A DNA stretch of 64,000 nucleotides from Falsiroseomonas frigidaquae (lineage in GTDB: Bacteria; Pseudomonadota; Alphaproteobacteria; Acetobacterales; Acetobacteraceae), in the NCBI RefSeq assembly GCF_012163145.1, contig NZ_JAAVTX010000003.1, forward strand, positions 496,001-560,000. The letters are read 5' to 3'. Under the pieces are notes generated by a model that had not been told where the DNA came from, did not search any database, and saw only the letters and a program-made list of their open reading frames with translations. This document shows, one piece after another, positions 25,389 through 34,177 of the stretch. The translations under genes and the position numbers were made by a program. Position 1 is the first letter of the stretch. Every line of letters starts with the position of its first letter.

Positions 25389-25771
25389 CCCACCCCGCAG
25401 GCCGGCAGCACCAGGGATGGTACGGCCTGGAACAGCACGGCCAGCAGCGCATAGCCGGCGGCCGCGGCGGCGAACCAGGTGGTGAAGCGCGGCTCGGCCT
25501 GGCCACCCTCCGTCACCGGTAGGCCGAGGCGCCGGGTGGTGCCACGCAGGACCAGCAGCAACGGCAGCAGGACCAGCAGCGTCGCCAGGCCCACCATCGC
25601 CGGCACCCAGGGCAGGCCGAGCAATGCCTCCCGCTCGTAGCCACGCTCGCAGGCGAAGGCGTTGATGGCGTAGATCATGGTGAAATGCAGCGCCCACAGC
25701 ACGAAGCCGGCGAGGATGGCCAGCACGGCGTAGGCGGGGCGCGGACTGCGCCGCAGCCGGTCGGCGCTCAT
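25382..25771 (-). CDS. Small membrane protein of the caa3 oxidase operon
   Basis: This 129-aa protein has four hydrophobic segments (about 13-35, 52-75, 95-113, 113-127). It has FVLWALHFTMIYAINAFAC in the first helix, with conserved-looking Trp and His, and a C-terminal ACGVGY. I do not recognise a named family. Its position, with its ATG overlapping the fused CoxI-III stop, suggests an accessory or assembly subunit of the oxidase in the manner of a small CoxIV. Confidence 0.65.
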   Translation of the reverse strand: MSADRLRRSPRPAYAVLAILAGFVLWALHFTMIYAINAFACERGYEREALLGLPWVPAMVGLATLLVLLPLLLVLRGTTRRLGLPVTEGGQAEPRFTTWFAAAAAGYALLAVLFQAVPSLVLPACGVGY

Positions 25772-28311
25772 GGCAGCAGCCTCGGGAAGCCGTGCAGCAG
25801 CACCAGGCCGACCGCACCCTGGCCCGCCGTATACAGCCAGAACAGCCGGGTGTTGTCGATGCTCAGCCGGCGCTGCCCGCCGAGCTTGCCGGCGAGCGAG
25901 CGTGCCAGGGTGTAGCCACCCATCAGTAGGGCGATGGCGACATGCGTGGCCTGCCAGACAAACAACCCCCAGGCGCTGGCGCCATAGGCGTGCAGTGTCG
26001 GCCTGATCGGCCCCTGCCACAGCGCCCAGCCATCCGCCGCGAAGCCCGCCGCCAGCAGCGCCAGCCCGGCGAGCAGCGCGATGCGGTGCGTCCATCCCCT
26101 TCCATCGCCCAGCGTGGCCGAGGCGACGACCAGGGACAGTGCCGCGGCGCCATACAGCGCGAAGGCCGCCAAGCCCCATTCCACCACCGGCAGGCCCTGC
26201 CCCGGCGGCGGCCACATGCCGTCGCCATTCACCAGCCACAGGAACAGGTAGGTGCCGATCAGACAGGCATAGGCGGTGCCGCTGACCAGCATGGTGCAGA
26301 CCATCGCCCACCAGGAGGTGGTGATCGGCCCGGTCGCATGCGTCGGCAGCACGATGCCACCGCCGATATCGACGCGCTCCGGCGTGCCGGGCTCGACATC
26401 CGTGCCGTTCCAGACCCAGGTGATGAACGCGACCAGCGCCACCACGCCGGCCGCCGCCGCCGGAATCACGAAGGACCCGGCCAGCGCAAGGAAGAAGGCG
26501 GCGGTGCCGGCCGCGGCCACCACATGGGACCAGCCGGGGCCGGCGACGAAGGCGACGTATTGCGGCGTCGCCTCCGCCGGGCTGCAGATCAGCGATTCCC
26601 GCCGGCCGGTCGCGGCGAAGGGCAGATAGTGGCCACCGGCCTCGACCTGACGCTTCAGGTCGGGGTCATGCCACAACGGGTAGCGGTCCTGCACCAGGGG
26701 CAGGCTGCGCATGCCGTAGTTGGGGCCGGCGATCCATTCCATCGTGCCGGCATTCCAGGTGTTCTCCTGCTTGTCCTGCCGGCCGAAGCGGAAATGCAGC
26801 ACCGCATCCACCAGCACCACCGCCACGCCGGCCGCGAACATCGCGGCGCCGATCGAGGACAGCAGGTTCCACAGCTCCAGCCCGAAGCCGCCGGGATAGG
26901 TGTAGATGCGCCGCGGCATGCCCATGAAGCCGCTGATATGCATTGGGAAGAAGGTCAGGTTCGTGCCGAGAAACATCAGCCAGAAGGCGATCTTCCCGAG
27001 CCGCTCCGACAGCTGCTGCCCGACGGCGGGCGCCCAGTAGTAGATCGCCGAGAACAGCGGGAAGACCATGCCGCCGACCAGCACGTAGTGCAGGTGCGCC
27101 ACGATGAAGTAGGTGTCGTGCGCCTGCCAGTCGAAGGGGGTGACGGAGACCATCACGCCGGTCAGCCCGCCCAGGGTGAAGATGAACAGGAACCCCAGGA
27201 TGAACAGCGCCGGCGTGGTGAACTGGATGCGCTGCCGGGCGCTGGCGAAGGTGGCGATCCAGGCGAAGACCTGCAGGCCGGAGGGGATGGACACGGCGAA
27301 CCCCGCCGCGGCGAAGAAGGACAGCGAAAGCGGCGGAATGCCCGTGGTGTACATGTGGTGCACCCACAGCCCGAAGCTGATGAATCCGGTGCCGACCAGG
27401 GCGACCACCACCATCGAATGGCCGACCAGCCGCGCCCCCGCCATCGCCGGCACGATCATCGACACCATGCCCGCCGCCGGCAGAAATATGACGTAGACTT
27501 CCGGGTGGCCGAAGAACCAGAACAGATGCTGCCACAGCATCGGGTCGCCGCCGCGCTCCGGCAGGAAGAACGGCCAGTCGAAGGCGCGTTCCAGCTCCAG
27601 CAGCGTGCTGGCGATGATCACGGCGGGGAAGGCGAAGATCACCATGCCGGCGAAGACCAGGATCGCCCAGGCATAGATCGGCATGCGCCCCAGCGTCATG
27701 CCGGGGCCCCGGCAGCGCAGGATGCCGACGATCAGCTCGATGGCGCCGGCGATGGCGCTGATCTCGATGAAGCCGATGCCCAGCAGGTACATGTCGGTGT
27801 TGACGCCGGGCGAATAGGCCTTGCCGGTCAGCGGCGGATACATGAACCAGCCGCCATCGGGCGCGATGCCGAAGAAGATGCTGCAGTAGAAGCACAGCCC
27901 GCCGATCAGGTAGATCAGGAAGGCATAGGCGCCGAGCCGCGGAAACGGCAATTCCCGCGACCCCAGCAGCGCCGGCAGCAGGGTGATCGCCACCGCCTCC
28001 ACCGCCGGCACGGCGAACAGGAACATCATCACCGTGCCGTGCATGGTGAAAAGCTGGTTGTAGGTGCCGGCATCCACCAGCGTCAGGCCCGGAAAGGCGA
28101 GCTGCGCGCGGATGATCAGCGCCAGCACCCCGGCCAGCATGAAGAACAGCAGGGCCGTGGCGACGAAAAGCGGCCCGACCAGGCCGTTGTTCACCTCCGA
28201 GATCGCACGCCAGCCCTTCGGCTGGCGCCAGACCTGCTGCAGCAATTCAAGTTCGCCCGCCGGCCGCGGCAGCGGGTTGGGCAGATCGGGCCTCGGCGCC
28301 TGGGTGTCCAT
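25768..28311 (-). CDS. Cytochrome c oxidase subunit I-III fusion (caa3 type)
   Basis: This 847-aa protein carries a complete subunit I (about 1-560) and a C-terminal subunit III-like part (about 590-847). Heme and copper ligands are visible: HGTVMMFLF (low-spin heme His), WFFGHPEVY (CuB His and cross-linked Tyr; the Glu marks an A1-type K/D-channel enzyme), WVHHMYTTG (two CuB His) and HDTYFIVAHLHYVL (heme a3 and heme a His). It is the proton-pumping core that reduces oxygen to water in the inner membrane. The subunit II stop overlaps its ATG (TGATG). Confidence 0.93.
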   Translation of the reverse strand: MDTQAPRPDLPNPLPRPAGELELLQQVWRQPKGWRAISEVNNGLVGPLFVATALLFFMLAGVLALIIRAQLAFPGLTLVDAGTYNQLFTMHGTVMMFLFAVPAVEAVAITLLPALLGSRELPFPRLGAYAFLIYLIGGLCFYCSIFFGIAPDGGWFMYPPLTGKAYSPGVNTDMYLLGIGFIEISAIAGAIELIVGILRCRGPGMTLGRMPIYAWAILVFAGMVIFAFPAVIIASTLLELERAFDWPFFLPERGGDPMLWQHLFWFFGHPEVYVIFLPAAGMVSMIVPAMAGARLVGHSMVVVALVGTGFISFGLWVHHMYTTGIPPLSLSFFAAAGFAVSIPSGLQVFAWIATFASARQRIQFTTPALFILGFLFIFTLGGLTGVMVSVTPFDWQAHDTYFIVAHLHYVLVGGMVFPLFSAIYYWAPAVGQQLSERLGKIAFWLMFLGTNLTFFPMHISGFMGMPRRIYTYPGGFGLELWNLLSSIGAAMFAAGVAVVLVDAVLHFRFGRQDKQENTWNAGTMEWIAGPNYGMRSLPLVQDRYPLWHDPDLKRQVEAGGHYLPFAATGRRESLICSPAEATPQYVAFVAGPGWSHVVAAAGTAAFFLALAGSFVIPAAAAGVVALVAFITWVWNGTDVEPGTPERVDIGGGIVLPTHATGPITTSWWAMVCTMLVSGTAYACLIGTYLFLWLVNGDGMWPPPGQGLPVVEWGLAAFALYGAAALSLVVASATLGDGRGWTHRIALLAGLALLAAGFAADGWALWQGPIRPTLHAYGASAWGLFVWQATHVAIALLMGGYTLARSLAGKLGGQRRLSIDNTRLFWLYTAGQGAVGLVLLHGFPRLLP

Positions 28312-29324
28312 CAGCGCAGCGACTCCATCCAGGCGGCCAGCGCCAGCAGATCATCGCCCGGCAGCGCGCGGCCGAAGGCGGGCATGGCGTTACCCGGCTT
28401 GATGTCCTGCGCCCCGGCGACCCAGCCGGCCAGCGTGCCACGATGATTGTCCAGCGCGCCGGCCGCGAGCGAGAGGCGCGACCCGACGCGGGACAGGTCC
28501 GGCCCCAGCCTGGCCTGCCAGTCCGTGCCGCGCACCGTGTGGCAGGCGCCGCAGCCGGCCTCGCCGAACACCTGCATGCCGCGCGCCTGCTGCGGCGTGG
28601 AGGGCGGCGGCACGGGTTCGCGCTGGCGGGCCAGCCAGGCCTCGAATTCCGCCGGTTCCTCCGCCACCGCCCAGAACGCCATCAGCGTGTGCTGCAGGCC
28701 GCAGAATTCGGTGCATTGCCCGCGCATCACGCCAGGCCGGTCGGCGCGCATGCGCTGGCGGTTCACCCGGCCGGGGATCATGTCCATCTTGCCGTGCAGG
28801 TTGGGAATCCACAGGCTGTGGATGACATCGCCGGAGGACAGCAACAGCTCCACTTCCCGCCCGACCGGCAGGTGCAGCTCATTGGCGGTGACGGCGCCTT
28901 CCCCCGCATCCGGGTAGCGCACTTCCCACCAGTATTGCCGGCCGATCACCTCGATCCGCAGCGGATCGTCGCTGCCCGGCAGCACCACGGCGCGGGAGAC
29001 GCCGAGGCTGTAGACCAGCAGCGCGACCAGCGTGACGACGGGGAAGATGATGCCGCCGCCAACCACGAAGCGGCGATTGCCGAGCGCCTGGCGCACCCGC
29101 GCCGGCGCGATCAGCGCGAAGACCAGCAGCCCCATCACCAGCACGAAGATCACGCTGCCGCCAATGAACAGGACCCAGGTCAGCACGGCGATGCGGGCGG
29201 CGTGGTCGCCCATCGGGTCGAGCGGCGTCTGCACGCCGCTGCAGCCGGCCAGCAGGGCGAGCCCCAGCAGTACGGCGAGCATCCCACCCAGCGGCGCGCG
29301 GCGGCGTCCCGGCGTCTCCGTCAT
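28311..29324 (-). CDS. Cytochrome c oxidase subunit II fused to cytochrome c (caa3 type)
   Basis: This 337-aa protein has a lipoprotein signal (ALLAGC), two membrane helices (about 40-65, 85-108) and a cupredoxin CuA domain with IEVIGRQYWWEVRYP, DVIHSLWIPNL and the ligand set GQCTEFCGLQHTLM. A C-terminal cytochrome c domain carries CGACH and a Met in GNAMPAFG. This is the electron-entry subunit of a caa3-type oxidase, which can take electrons directly from alternative complex III. The start is the ATG at 29322-29324, 58 bp after the actA stop. Confidence 0.92.
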   Translation of the reverse strand: MTETPGRRRAPLGGMLAVLLGLALLAGCSGVQTPLDPMGDHAARIAVLTWVLFIGGSVIFVLVMGLLVFALIAPARVRQALGNRRFVVGGGIIFPVVTLVALLVYSLGVSRAVVLPGSDDPLRIEVIGRQYWWEVRYPDAGEGAVTANELHLPVGREVELLLSSGDVIHSLWIPNLHGKMDMIPGRVNRQRMRADRPGVMRGQCTEFCGLQHTLMAFWAVAEEPAEFEAWLARQREPVPPPSTPQQARGMQVFGEAGCGACHTVRGTDWQARLGPDLSRVGSRLSLAAGALDNHRGTLAGWVAGAQDIKPGNAMPAFGRALPGDDLLALAAWMESLR

Positions 29325-29382
29325 GCAGCATCCCCCGTCCTCCGCCGGCCAACGCGTCGTGCCCGCGGCGGTTCCGTGAAGA

Positions 29383-29988
29383 TCAACGGTGGCAGGTCGA
29401 GCAATTCGCCAGCGGCGGCACTTCGACGCCGAACTGGGCGTGCCGGGCGGCCACCAGCGCGGCGGATTGCGGCGCTGCGTCACGATGGCAATCCAGGCAC
29501 CAGCCCATGGATTGCGTCTCGACCTTCACCGTCCGGGCCATGGTCTCGACGGGCCCATGGCACTGCGCGCAGGTCAGGCCGGCGCCGATATGCGCGGCGT
29601 GCTGGAACCGCACATGCTCCGGCAGCCGGTGCACGCTGGCCCAGGTGACAGGCGTGCCCAGCGCCAGCGCCGTCTCCAGCGGCGCGAACTGGGCGGAGAC
29701 GTTCCACACCTGGCTGTGGCAGCCGAGGCAGGTCTCCGCCGTCGGCATGCCGGCATCCGCGGCGTGTTCCACCGTGGCGTGGCAGAAGCGGCAATCCAGG
29801 CCGACCCGGCCGGCATGGATGGCGTGGCTGAAGGGTATCGGCTGCGCCGCCGGCGTGCCGACGCCCCAGGCGCCGTCGGACCGGCTGAGCGCGAAGGCGA
29901 CCATCGCAGCCAGCACCAGCGCGGCGGCGCCGATGATGCCGAGGGCGCGCAGGCGGCGATCGGCACGCGGGGAGAAAAGCTGGCTCAT
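29383..29988 (-). CDS. actA: Alternative complex III subunit ActA (pentaheme cytochrome c)
   Basis: This 201-aa protein has one N-terminal membrane anchor (about 14-34) and five CxxCH motifs: CRFCH, CLGCH, CAQCH, CLDCH and CSTCH. That matches the pentaheme subunit ActA, which relays electrons on the periplasmic side. In many genomes actA leads actBCDEF. Here it heads the oxidase genes about 4.6 kb upstream of actB. Its ATG overlaps the ligD stop (GCATGAGCC), and no clear Shine-Dalgarno precedes it, so its translation is probably coupled to ligD unless a promoter lies inside ligD. Confidence 0.88.
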   Translation of the reverse strand: MSQLFSPRADRRLRALGIIGAAALVLAAMVAFALSRSDGAWGVGTPAAQPIPFSHAIHAGRVGLDCRFCHATVEHAADAGMPTAETCLGCHSQVWNVSAQFAPLETALALGTPVTWASVHRLPEHVRFQHAAHIGAGLTCAQCHGPVETMARTVKVETQSMGWCLDCHRDAAPQSAALVAARHAQFGVEVPPLANCSTCHR

Positions 29989-32525
29989 GCGGCGCGGGAG
30001 ACCTTCTGCATGGCATCCCGCAGACTGCCGGCGGCGGCGGCGAAATCCGCCCAGGGGTCTGCCGGCATCTTCCCCTGCAGCAAGGCCGCGATCTTCCACC
30101 CGGCCGGGTCCAGCCCCGGCTTCACCGCGGACCAGGCGATCGGTCGCGCCACCGGCGCGCCCGGCCGGGCGCGTGGCGACCAGCTGGCGATCGCGGTGGA
30201 AAGCCGGTCATTCCGCAGGTAATCCAGGAAGATGCGCCCCTTGCGCGCCTTCTTCGCCAGCGTGGTGGTGTAGCGGTCCGGCGCATCGCGCTCCATCAAT
30301 GCGCAGACCAGCCGGGCGAAGCCCTTGGCCTCCGGCCAGCCGGGGCCGCCGTCGCGCTTCGGCGGCGCCAGCGGCACCACCACATGCAGCCCCTTGCCGC
30401 CGGTGACGCGGGCGAAGGGGGCCAGGCCGAGCGCCTTCAGGCGATCCCGCAGTTCCAATGCGCCGTCCAGCACGCGGACGAAGGGAATGCCCTCATCCGG
30501 GTCCAGGTCAAAGACCAGCCGGTCCGGCACGGCCGGCGCATCTGCTTTGGCACCCCAGGGGTGCAGCTCCACCGCGGAGACCTGCGCCAGCGCGGCCAGT
30601 CCGGCGGCATCGTCGATCCGCATATAGGGCTTCGCCTGCCCCTCCACCTGCACGGCGCGGACCAGGGGAGACTGGCCCGGCATGGCATGGCGCTGGAAGA
30701 ACAACCCGCCGGTGATGCCATCCGGCGCCCGCAGCAGCGACAGCGGCCGGCCGGCAACGTGTTCCAGGATGCGGTCGGCGAAGCGCGCATAGTAGGCGGC
30801 GAGATCCGCCTTCGTCAGCACCGGGCTCTCGGCGGTCGCCGGCCACAGGACACGGTCCGGGTTGCTCATGCCAAGCGGCGGTTTGACGCGCGACTTCGGC
30901 GCGGGGGTTGGCTCAGGCTCCGGCGGCGGCATCACCGCCTTGGCGGGCTTGTCCTCGCGCAGCCCCTGGAAGCTGGCGTGGCGCAGCAGGCCTTCCTCAG
31001 TCCAGCCGCCATAGGCGACCTCCGCCACCAGTTCCGGCTCCACCCACACCACGTCGCTGGTCTTGGCCGGGGTGCCGAGGAAGGGCTTGGTGCGCCGTTC
31101 CAGCTTCGCCAGGCGCGGCACCAACTGCGCCGAGGTGGCGGCGGAGAAGCCGGTGCCGACGCGGCCGAGATAGGCCAGCTTGCCGTCCCGCCAGGCACCC
31201 ACCAGCAGCGCGCCCAGCCCGCGTGCGCCGCGGCTGAAGCCGCCGATGACGAATTCGTCGCGCCCGCGGCACTTCGCCTTGGTCCAGGATTCGCCACGAC
31301 CGGAGGCATAGGCGGCGTCGCGCCGCTTTGAGACGATGCCCTCCATCTCCAGCCGGCAGGCGGAGGCGAGCACGGCATCGCCCGGGGCCGGAAAATGCTC
31401 GAGGTAGCGCAGCACCGCGCCCTTCGGCGGCAGCAGCTTGCGCAGCGCCGACTTGCGCGCCTCCAGCGTCTCCCCGCGCAGGTCCCGCTTCCCGTCATGC
31501 AGCAGGTCGAAGGCGAAGAACACCAGCTTCGCCTTGCTGGCGCCGGAGAGCACGGCCTGCAGCGTCGGGAAATCCGGCTGGCCCTCCGCATCCAGCGCCG
31601 CGGCCTCGCCGTCGATGATCGCATCAGGCAGCGCGGCAGCGGCCTCGGCAATGGCGGGGAAGCGTTCGGTCCAGTCGAGGCCGGTGCGGGTGCGCAGCGT
31701 CGCCTTGCCGGCCTCGACACGAAGTTGCAGGCGGTAGCCGTCGATCTTCAGCTCGTGCAGCCAGTCCGCGCCATTGGGCGGGGAGGCGACCAGGCGGCAG
31801 AGCTGCGGTTCGACGAAGCGGGGCATGGCCGCCGCCTCCGCCGCGGACGCCTTGGGTGCCTTGGTCTTCGGCGCCGCTTTACTGGCTGCCTTGGGCTTGG
31901 GTGTATCGGCCTTGGCCGTGTTCGCTGCCTCGCCCTTGGCGATCTGCGCCAGGGTCCGGCCGCTGGCGATGGAGGTCTCGGCCCGCAGGACGTCATCGCC
32001 CTGCCCGGGCGTCGCCATGCTGTCCTTCTCCTTGATCAGCAGCCAGTTGTTGCGCGATTCCGTCTTGCCGCCGCGCGGCTTCATCCGCACCAGCACGAAG
32101 CCGCCCTTCAGCCTTTCCCCGGCGAGGACGAATTTCAGCTCGCCCTTGGCCAGGTCGCGATCGACGTTGTCCGGGTCGAGCGGCGCCCAGACGCCACGGT
32201 CGAACAACTGCACCGTGCCGCCGCCGTAATCCGGCTTCGGGATGGTGCCCTCGAAGCTGGCATAATCCAGCGGATGATCCTCGACCTCCACCGCCAGCCG
32301 CTTGTCGGCCGGATCGAGCGAGGGGCCGCGGGTCACCGCCCAGCTTTTCAACACGCCGCCCCATTCCAGCCGCAGGTCGTAATGCAGCCGCCGCGCATCA
32401 TGCCGCTGCACCACGAAGGCCAGCCGTTCCCCGGCGGCGCCTGGCGCGCCCTGTGGCTCGCTGGTGCGCGCGAAATTGCGCTTGGCGCGGTAGGGCTGCA
32501 GATTGTCGCGGGCGAGGGACGGCAT
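29985..32525 (-). CDS. ligD: NHEJ DNA ligase D (phosphoesterase-ligase-polymerase)
   Basis: This 846-aa protein has all three LigD modules. The N-terminal 3'-phosphoesterase (about 1-170) contains VQRHDARRLHYDLRLEW. A Lys/Ala-rich linker (about 195-235) follows. The ATP-dependent ligase has the adenylation Lys260 in ELKIDGYR. The C-terminal primase-polymerase (about 550-846) starts NPDRVLWP and has LVFDLDPDEG with the metal aspartates. The order matches Pseudomonas and Agrobacterium rather than Mycobacterium. It repairs double-strand breaks with Ku. Its ATG overlaps the ku stop (TGATG), and its stop overlaps actA. Confidence 0.93.
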   Translation of the reverse strand: MPSLARDNLQPYRAKRNFARTSEPQGAPGAAGERLAFVVQRHDARRLHYDLRLEWGGVLKSWAVTRGPSLDPADKRLAVEVEDHPLDYASFEGTIPKPDYGGGTVQLFDRGVWAPLDPDNVDRDLAKGELKFVLAGERLKGGFVLVRMKPRGGKTESRNNWLLIKEKDSMATPGQGDDVLRAETSIASGRTLAQIAKGEAANTAKADTPKPKAASKAAPKTKAPKASAAEAAAMPRFVEPQLCRLVASPPNGADWLHELKIDGYRLQLRVEAGKATLRTRTGLDWTERFPAIAEAAAALPDAIIDGEAAALDAEGQPDFPTLQAVLSGASKAKLVFFAFDLLHDGKRDLRGETLEARKSALRKLLPPKGAVLRYLEHFPAPGDAVLASACRLEMEGIVSKRRDAAYASGRGESWTKAKCRGRDEFVIGGFSRGARGLGALLVGAWRDGKLAYLGRVGTGFSAATSAQLVPRLAKLERRTKPFLGTPAKTSDVVWVEPELVAEVAYGGWTEEGLLRHASFQGLREDKPAKAVMPPPEPEPTPAPKSRVKPPLGMSNPDRVLWPATAESPVLTKADLAAYYARFADRILEHVAGRPLSLLRAPDGITGGLFFQRHAMPGQSPLVRAVQVEGQAKPYMRIDDAAGLAALAQVSAVELHPWGAKADAPAVPDRLVFDLDPDEGIPFVRVLDGALELRDRLKALGLAPFARVTGGKGLHVVVPLAPPKRDGGPGWPEAKGFARLVCALMERDAPDRYTTTLAKKARKGRIFLDYLRNDRLSTAIASWSPRARPGAPVARPIAWSAVKPGLDPAGWKIAALLQGKMPADPWADFAAAAGSLRDAMQKVSRAA

Positions 32526-33472
32526 CAGCCCGACGCGGCGCGCTTGCGCGGCGGCGCCTTCTTGGCGGTGCCGGCCTTCTTCGCTGGCGCCTTCTCAGCG
32601 GGTTTCTTCGCCGGCGGCTTCTTCGCGGCCGGCTTCGCCTTGGCGGCGGCGACCTTCTCCGGCGCCTTCGCGGCCACCTTCTCCGGCGCCTTGGCGCCGG
32701 GCCCCTCCAGGCTGCGGCGCAGCGCCTCCATCAGGTCGATGACATTATCCTCGCGCGGCGGCGCGGCCTTGGTGCCGCCACCATCGCCATCGCGCTTGCT
32801 CTCGATCAGCGCGCGCAGCGCATCCTCGTAGCGGTCCGTGAATTCGGAGGGATCGAAGGGCCCCGCCTTCTGGGCGATGATGCGCTCGGCGATCTCGATC
32901 ATGCCAGCATCGGCCTTGCGGTTGGGGATGTCGTCGAAATACTCCTCCGACTCCCGCACCTCGTCATGCGTCCGCAGCGTGGTCAGCAGCATGCCGGCGC
33001 CGCGCGGCTCGATCGCCACGATGCGCTCCCGCGTTCCCATCACCACGCGGGCCAGCGCCACCTTGCCCGCCTGTTCCATGGCGGCGCGGATCACCACGAA
33101 GGCATCCACGCCCGCCTTGCCGTCCGGCACCAGGTAGTAGGGGTCGTTCCAGAAGATCCGGTCGATCTCCGTCGCATCGACGAAGCGTTCGATGTCGATG
33201 GTGCGCGTTGATTCGAGGCGGACGGATTTGATCTCCTCATCCGTCAGCAGGATGTATTCATCCTTCTCGATCTCGAAGCCGCGCACCAGCTCCTTGCGCT
33301 CCACCTCCTCCCCATCCGCATCGAACACCTTGGTGCGGATGCGGTTGCCGGTGGCGGGGTTGATCAGGTGGAAGCGCACGTCATGCGCGCTGGTCGTCGC
33401 CGGAAACAGGGAGACGGGGCAGGACACCAGCGACAGCCGCAGATGCCCACCCCAACTCGACCGCGCCGCCAT
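32525..33472 (-). CDS. ku: NHEJ end-binding protein Ku
   Basis: This 315-aa bacterial Ku starts MAARSSWGGHLRLSLVSCPV, typical of the family. The core (about 1-240) includes VERKELVRGFEIEKDEYILL. The C-terminal 70 residues are a Lys/Ala/Pro-rich basic tail with repeated AKKAP-type units, a form seen in many alphaproteobacterial Ku proteins and used for DNA binding and threading. It is co-transcribed with ligD (1-base overlap) and lies 22 bp behind the DUF892 gene. Confidence 0.93.
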   Translation of the reverse strand: MAARSSWGGHLRLSLVSCPVSLFPATTSAHDVRFHLINPATGNRIRTKVFDADGEEVERKELVRGFEIEKDEYILLTDEEIKSVRLESTRTIDIERFVDATEIDRIFWNDPYYLVPDGKAGVDAFVVIRAAMEQAGKVALARVVMGTRERIVAIEPRGAGMLLTTLRTHDEVRESEEYFDDIPNRKADAGMIEIAERIIAQKAGPFDPSEFTDRYEDALRALIESKRDGDGGGTKAAPPREDNVIDLMEALRRSLEGPGAKAPEKVAAKAPEKVAAAKAKPAAKKPPAKKPAEKAPAKKAGTAKKAPPRKRAASG

Positions 33473-33494
33473 GCTACGCCTCCCCCAGCCGGAA

Positions 33495-33995
33495 TCAGGC
33501 CGCCTTCAGGGCTTCCTTGTGGATCGTCTTCACCGCCATCTGCGTCAGCAGCTTGTCGGCGGCCTTCTCCTCGTCCAGCGTCGCCTTCAGCAGCTCTGCG
33601 ATATCCGTCTGCTTCTGCGCCTCGGCCCAGGCGAGCAGCGTGCCGTAGCGTGCCATCTCGTAATGCTCGACCGCCTGGCCGGAGGCGATGAGGCCGGCGT
33701 CGCGCACCGCGCTCGGCTCCGGCGCTTCCTCGAGCAGTTCCTCGGCTTCCTGGATCAGGCCCTGGATCGCCTCGCAGGTCTGGCCCTGCGCCCGCTTGCC
33801 GAGGATCTGGAACACCTGCTGCAGGCGCTCCACCTGGCCTTCGGTCTGGTCCTTGTGGTCCTTGAAAGCCTGCTTCAGCTCATCATTCTGTGCCGCGCGC
33901 GCCATCTTCGGCAGTGCCTTCAGCAGCTGGCGCTCGGCGTAGTAGATGTCCTTGAGCGTCAGCAGGAACAGATCGTCCATCGTCTTCATGGCCAT
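33495..33995 (-). CDS. DUF892/YciE-type ferritin-like protein
   Basis: This 166-aa all-helical protein matches the DUF892 (YciE-like) ferritin-like family. TMDDLFLLTLKDIYYAERQLLKALPKMA and AVEHYEMARYGTLLAWA provide the di-iron-type Glu and His residues. These proteins are usually induced by osmotic or oxidative stress. It is the first gene in the series DUF892-ku-ligD-actA-oxidase and is divergent from a stress-type SDR. Two ATGs (33995 and 33989) are possible. Confidence 0.85.
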   Translation of the reverse strand: MAMKTMDDLFLLTLKDIYYAERQLLKALPKMARAAQNDELKQAFKDHKDQTEGQVERLQQVFQILGKRAQGQTCEAIQGLIQEAEELLEEAPEPSAVRDAGLIASGQAVEHYEMARYGTLLAWAEAQKQTDIAELLKATLDEEKAADKLLTQMAVKTIHKEALKAA

Positions 33996-34118
33996 GGGGG
34001 CGTCTCCGCATACTGGCCGCGCTCTTCCGCGCCGGCCGCAGCAGTGAAACGCGGCGCCGGGCCGGAGTTTCTGACGGGGGCCGAAGATTCCCGGGCCGGC
34101 TTGACTCGGCCCGCGCAA

Positions 34119-34143
34119 GGAACTGCCGCTGCCCGGGCCGGTT
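34119..34143 (+). promoter_or_regulatory. Candidate EcfG-type (general stress sigma) promoter
   Basis: GGAAC (34119-34123) and GGTT (34140-34143) are separated by 16 bases, 35 bp before the SDR start codon. The alphaproteobacterial EcfG consensus is GGAAC, 16-17 bases, CGTT; this differs at one base of the -10 box. The gene content around it (SDR, small hydrophilic protein) fits a stress regulon. It is a visual match only. Confidence 0.35.
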
Positions 34144-34177
34144 GCAGTCGGCACCACGGCAGCCGAGGCCATCCGCC

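Noticed and set aside
32525-32760. A frameshift or sequencing error at the Lys/Ala-rich end of ku
   Set aside because: Repeated Lys/Ala/Pro tails are usual for this type of Ku, and the stop overlaps ligD in the standard way.
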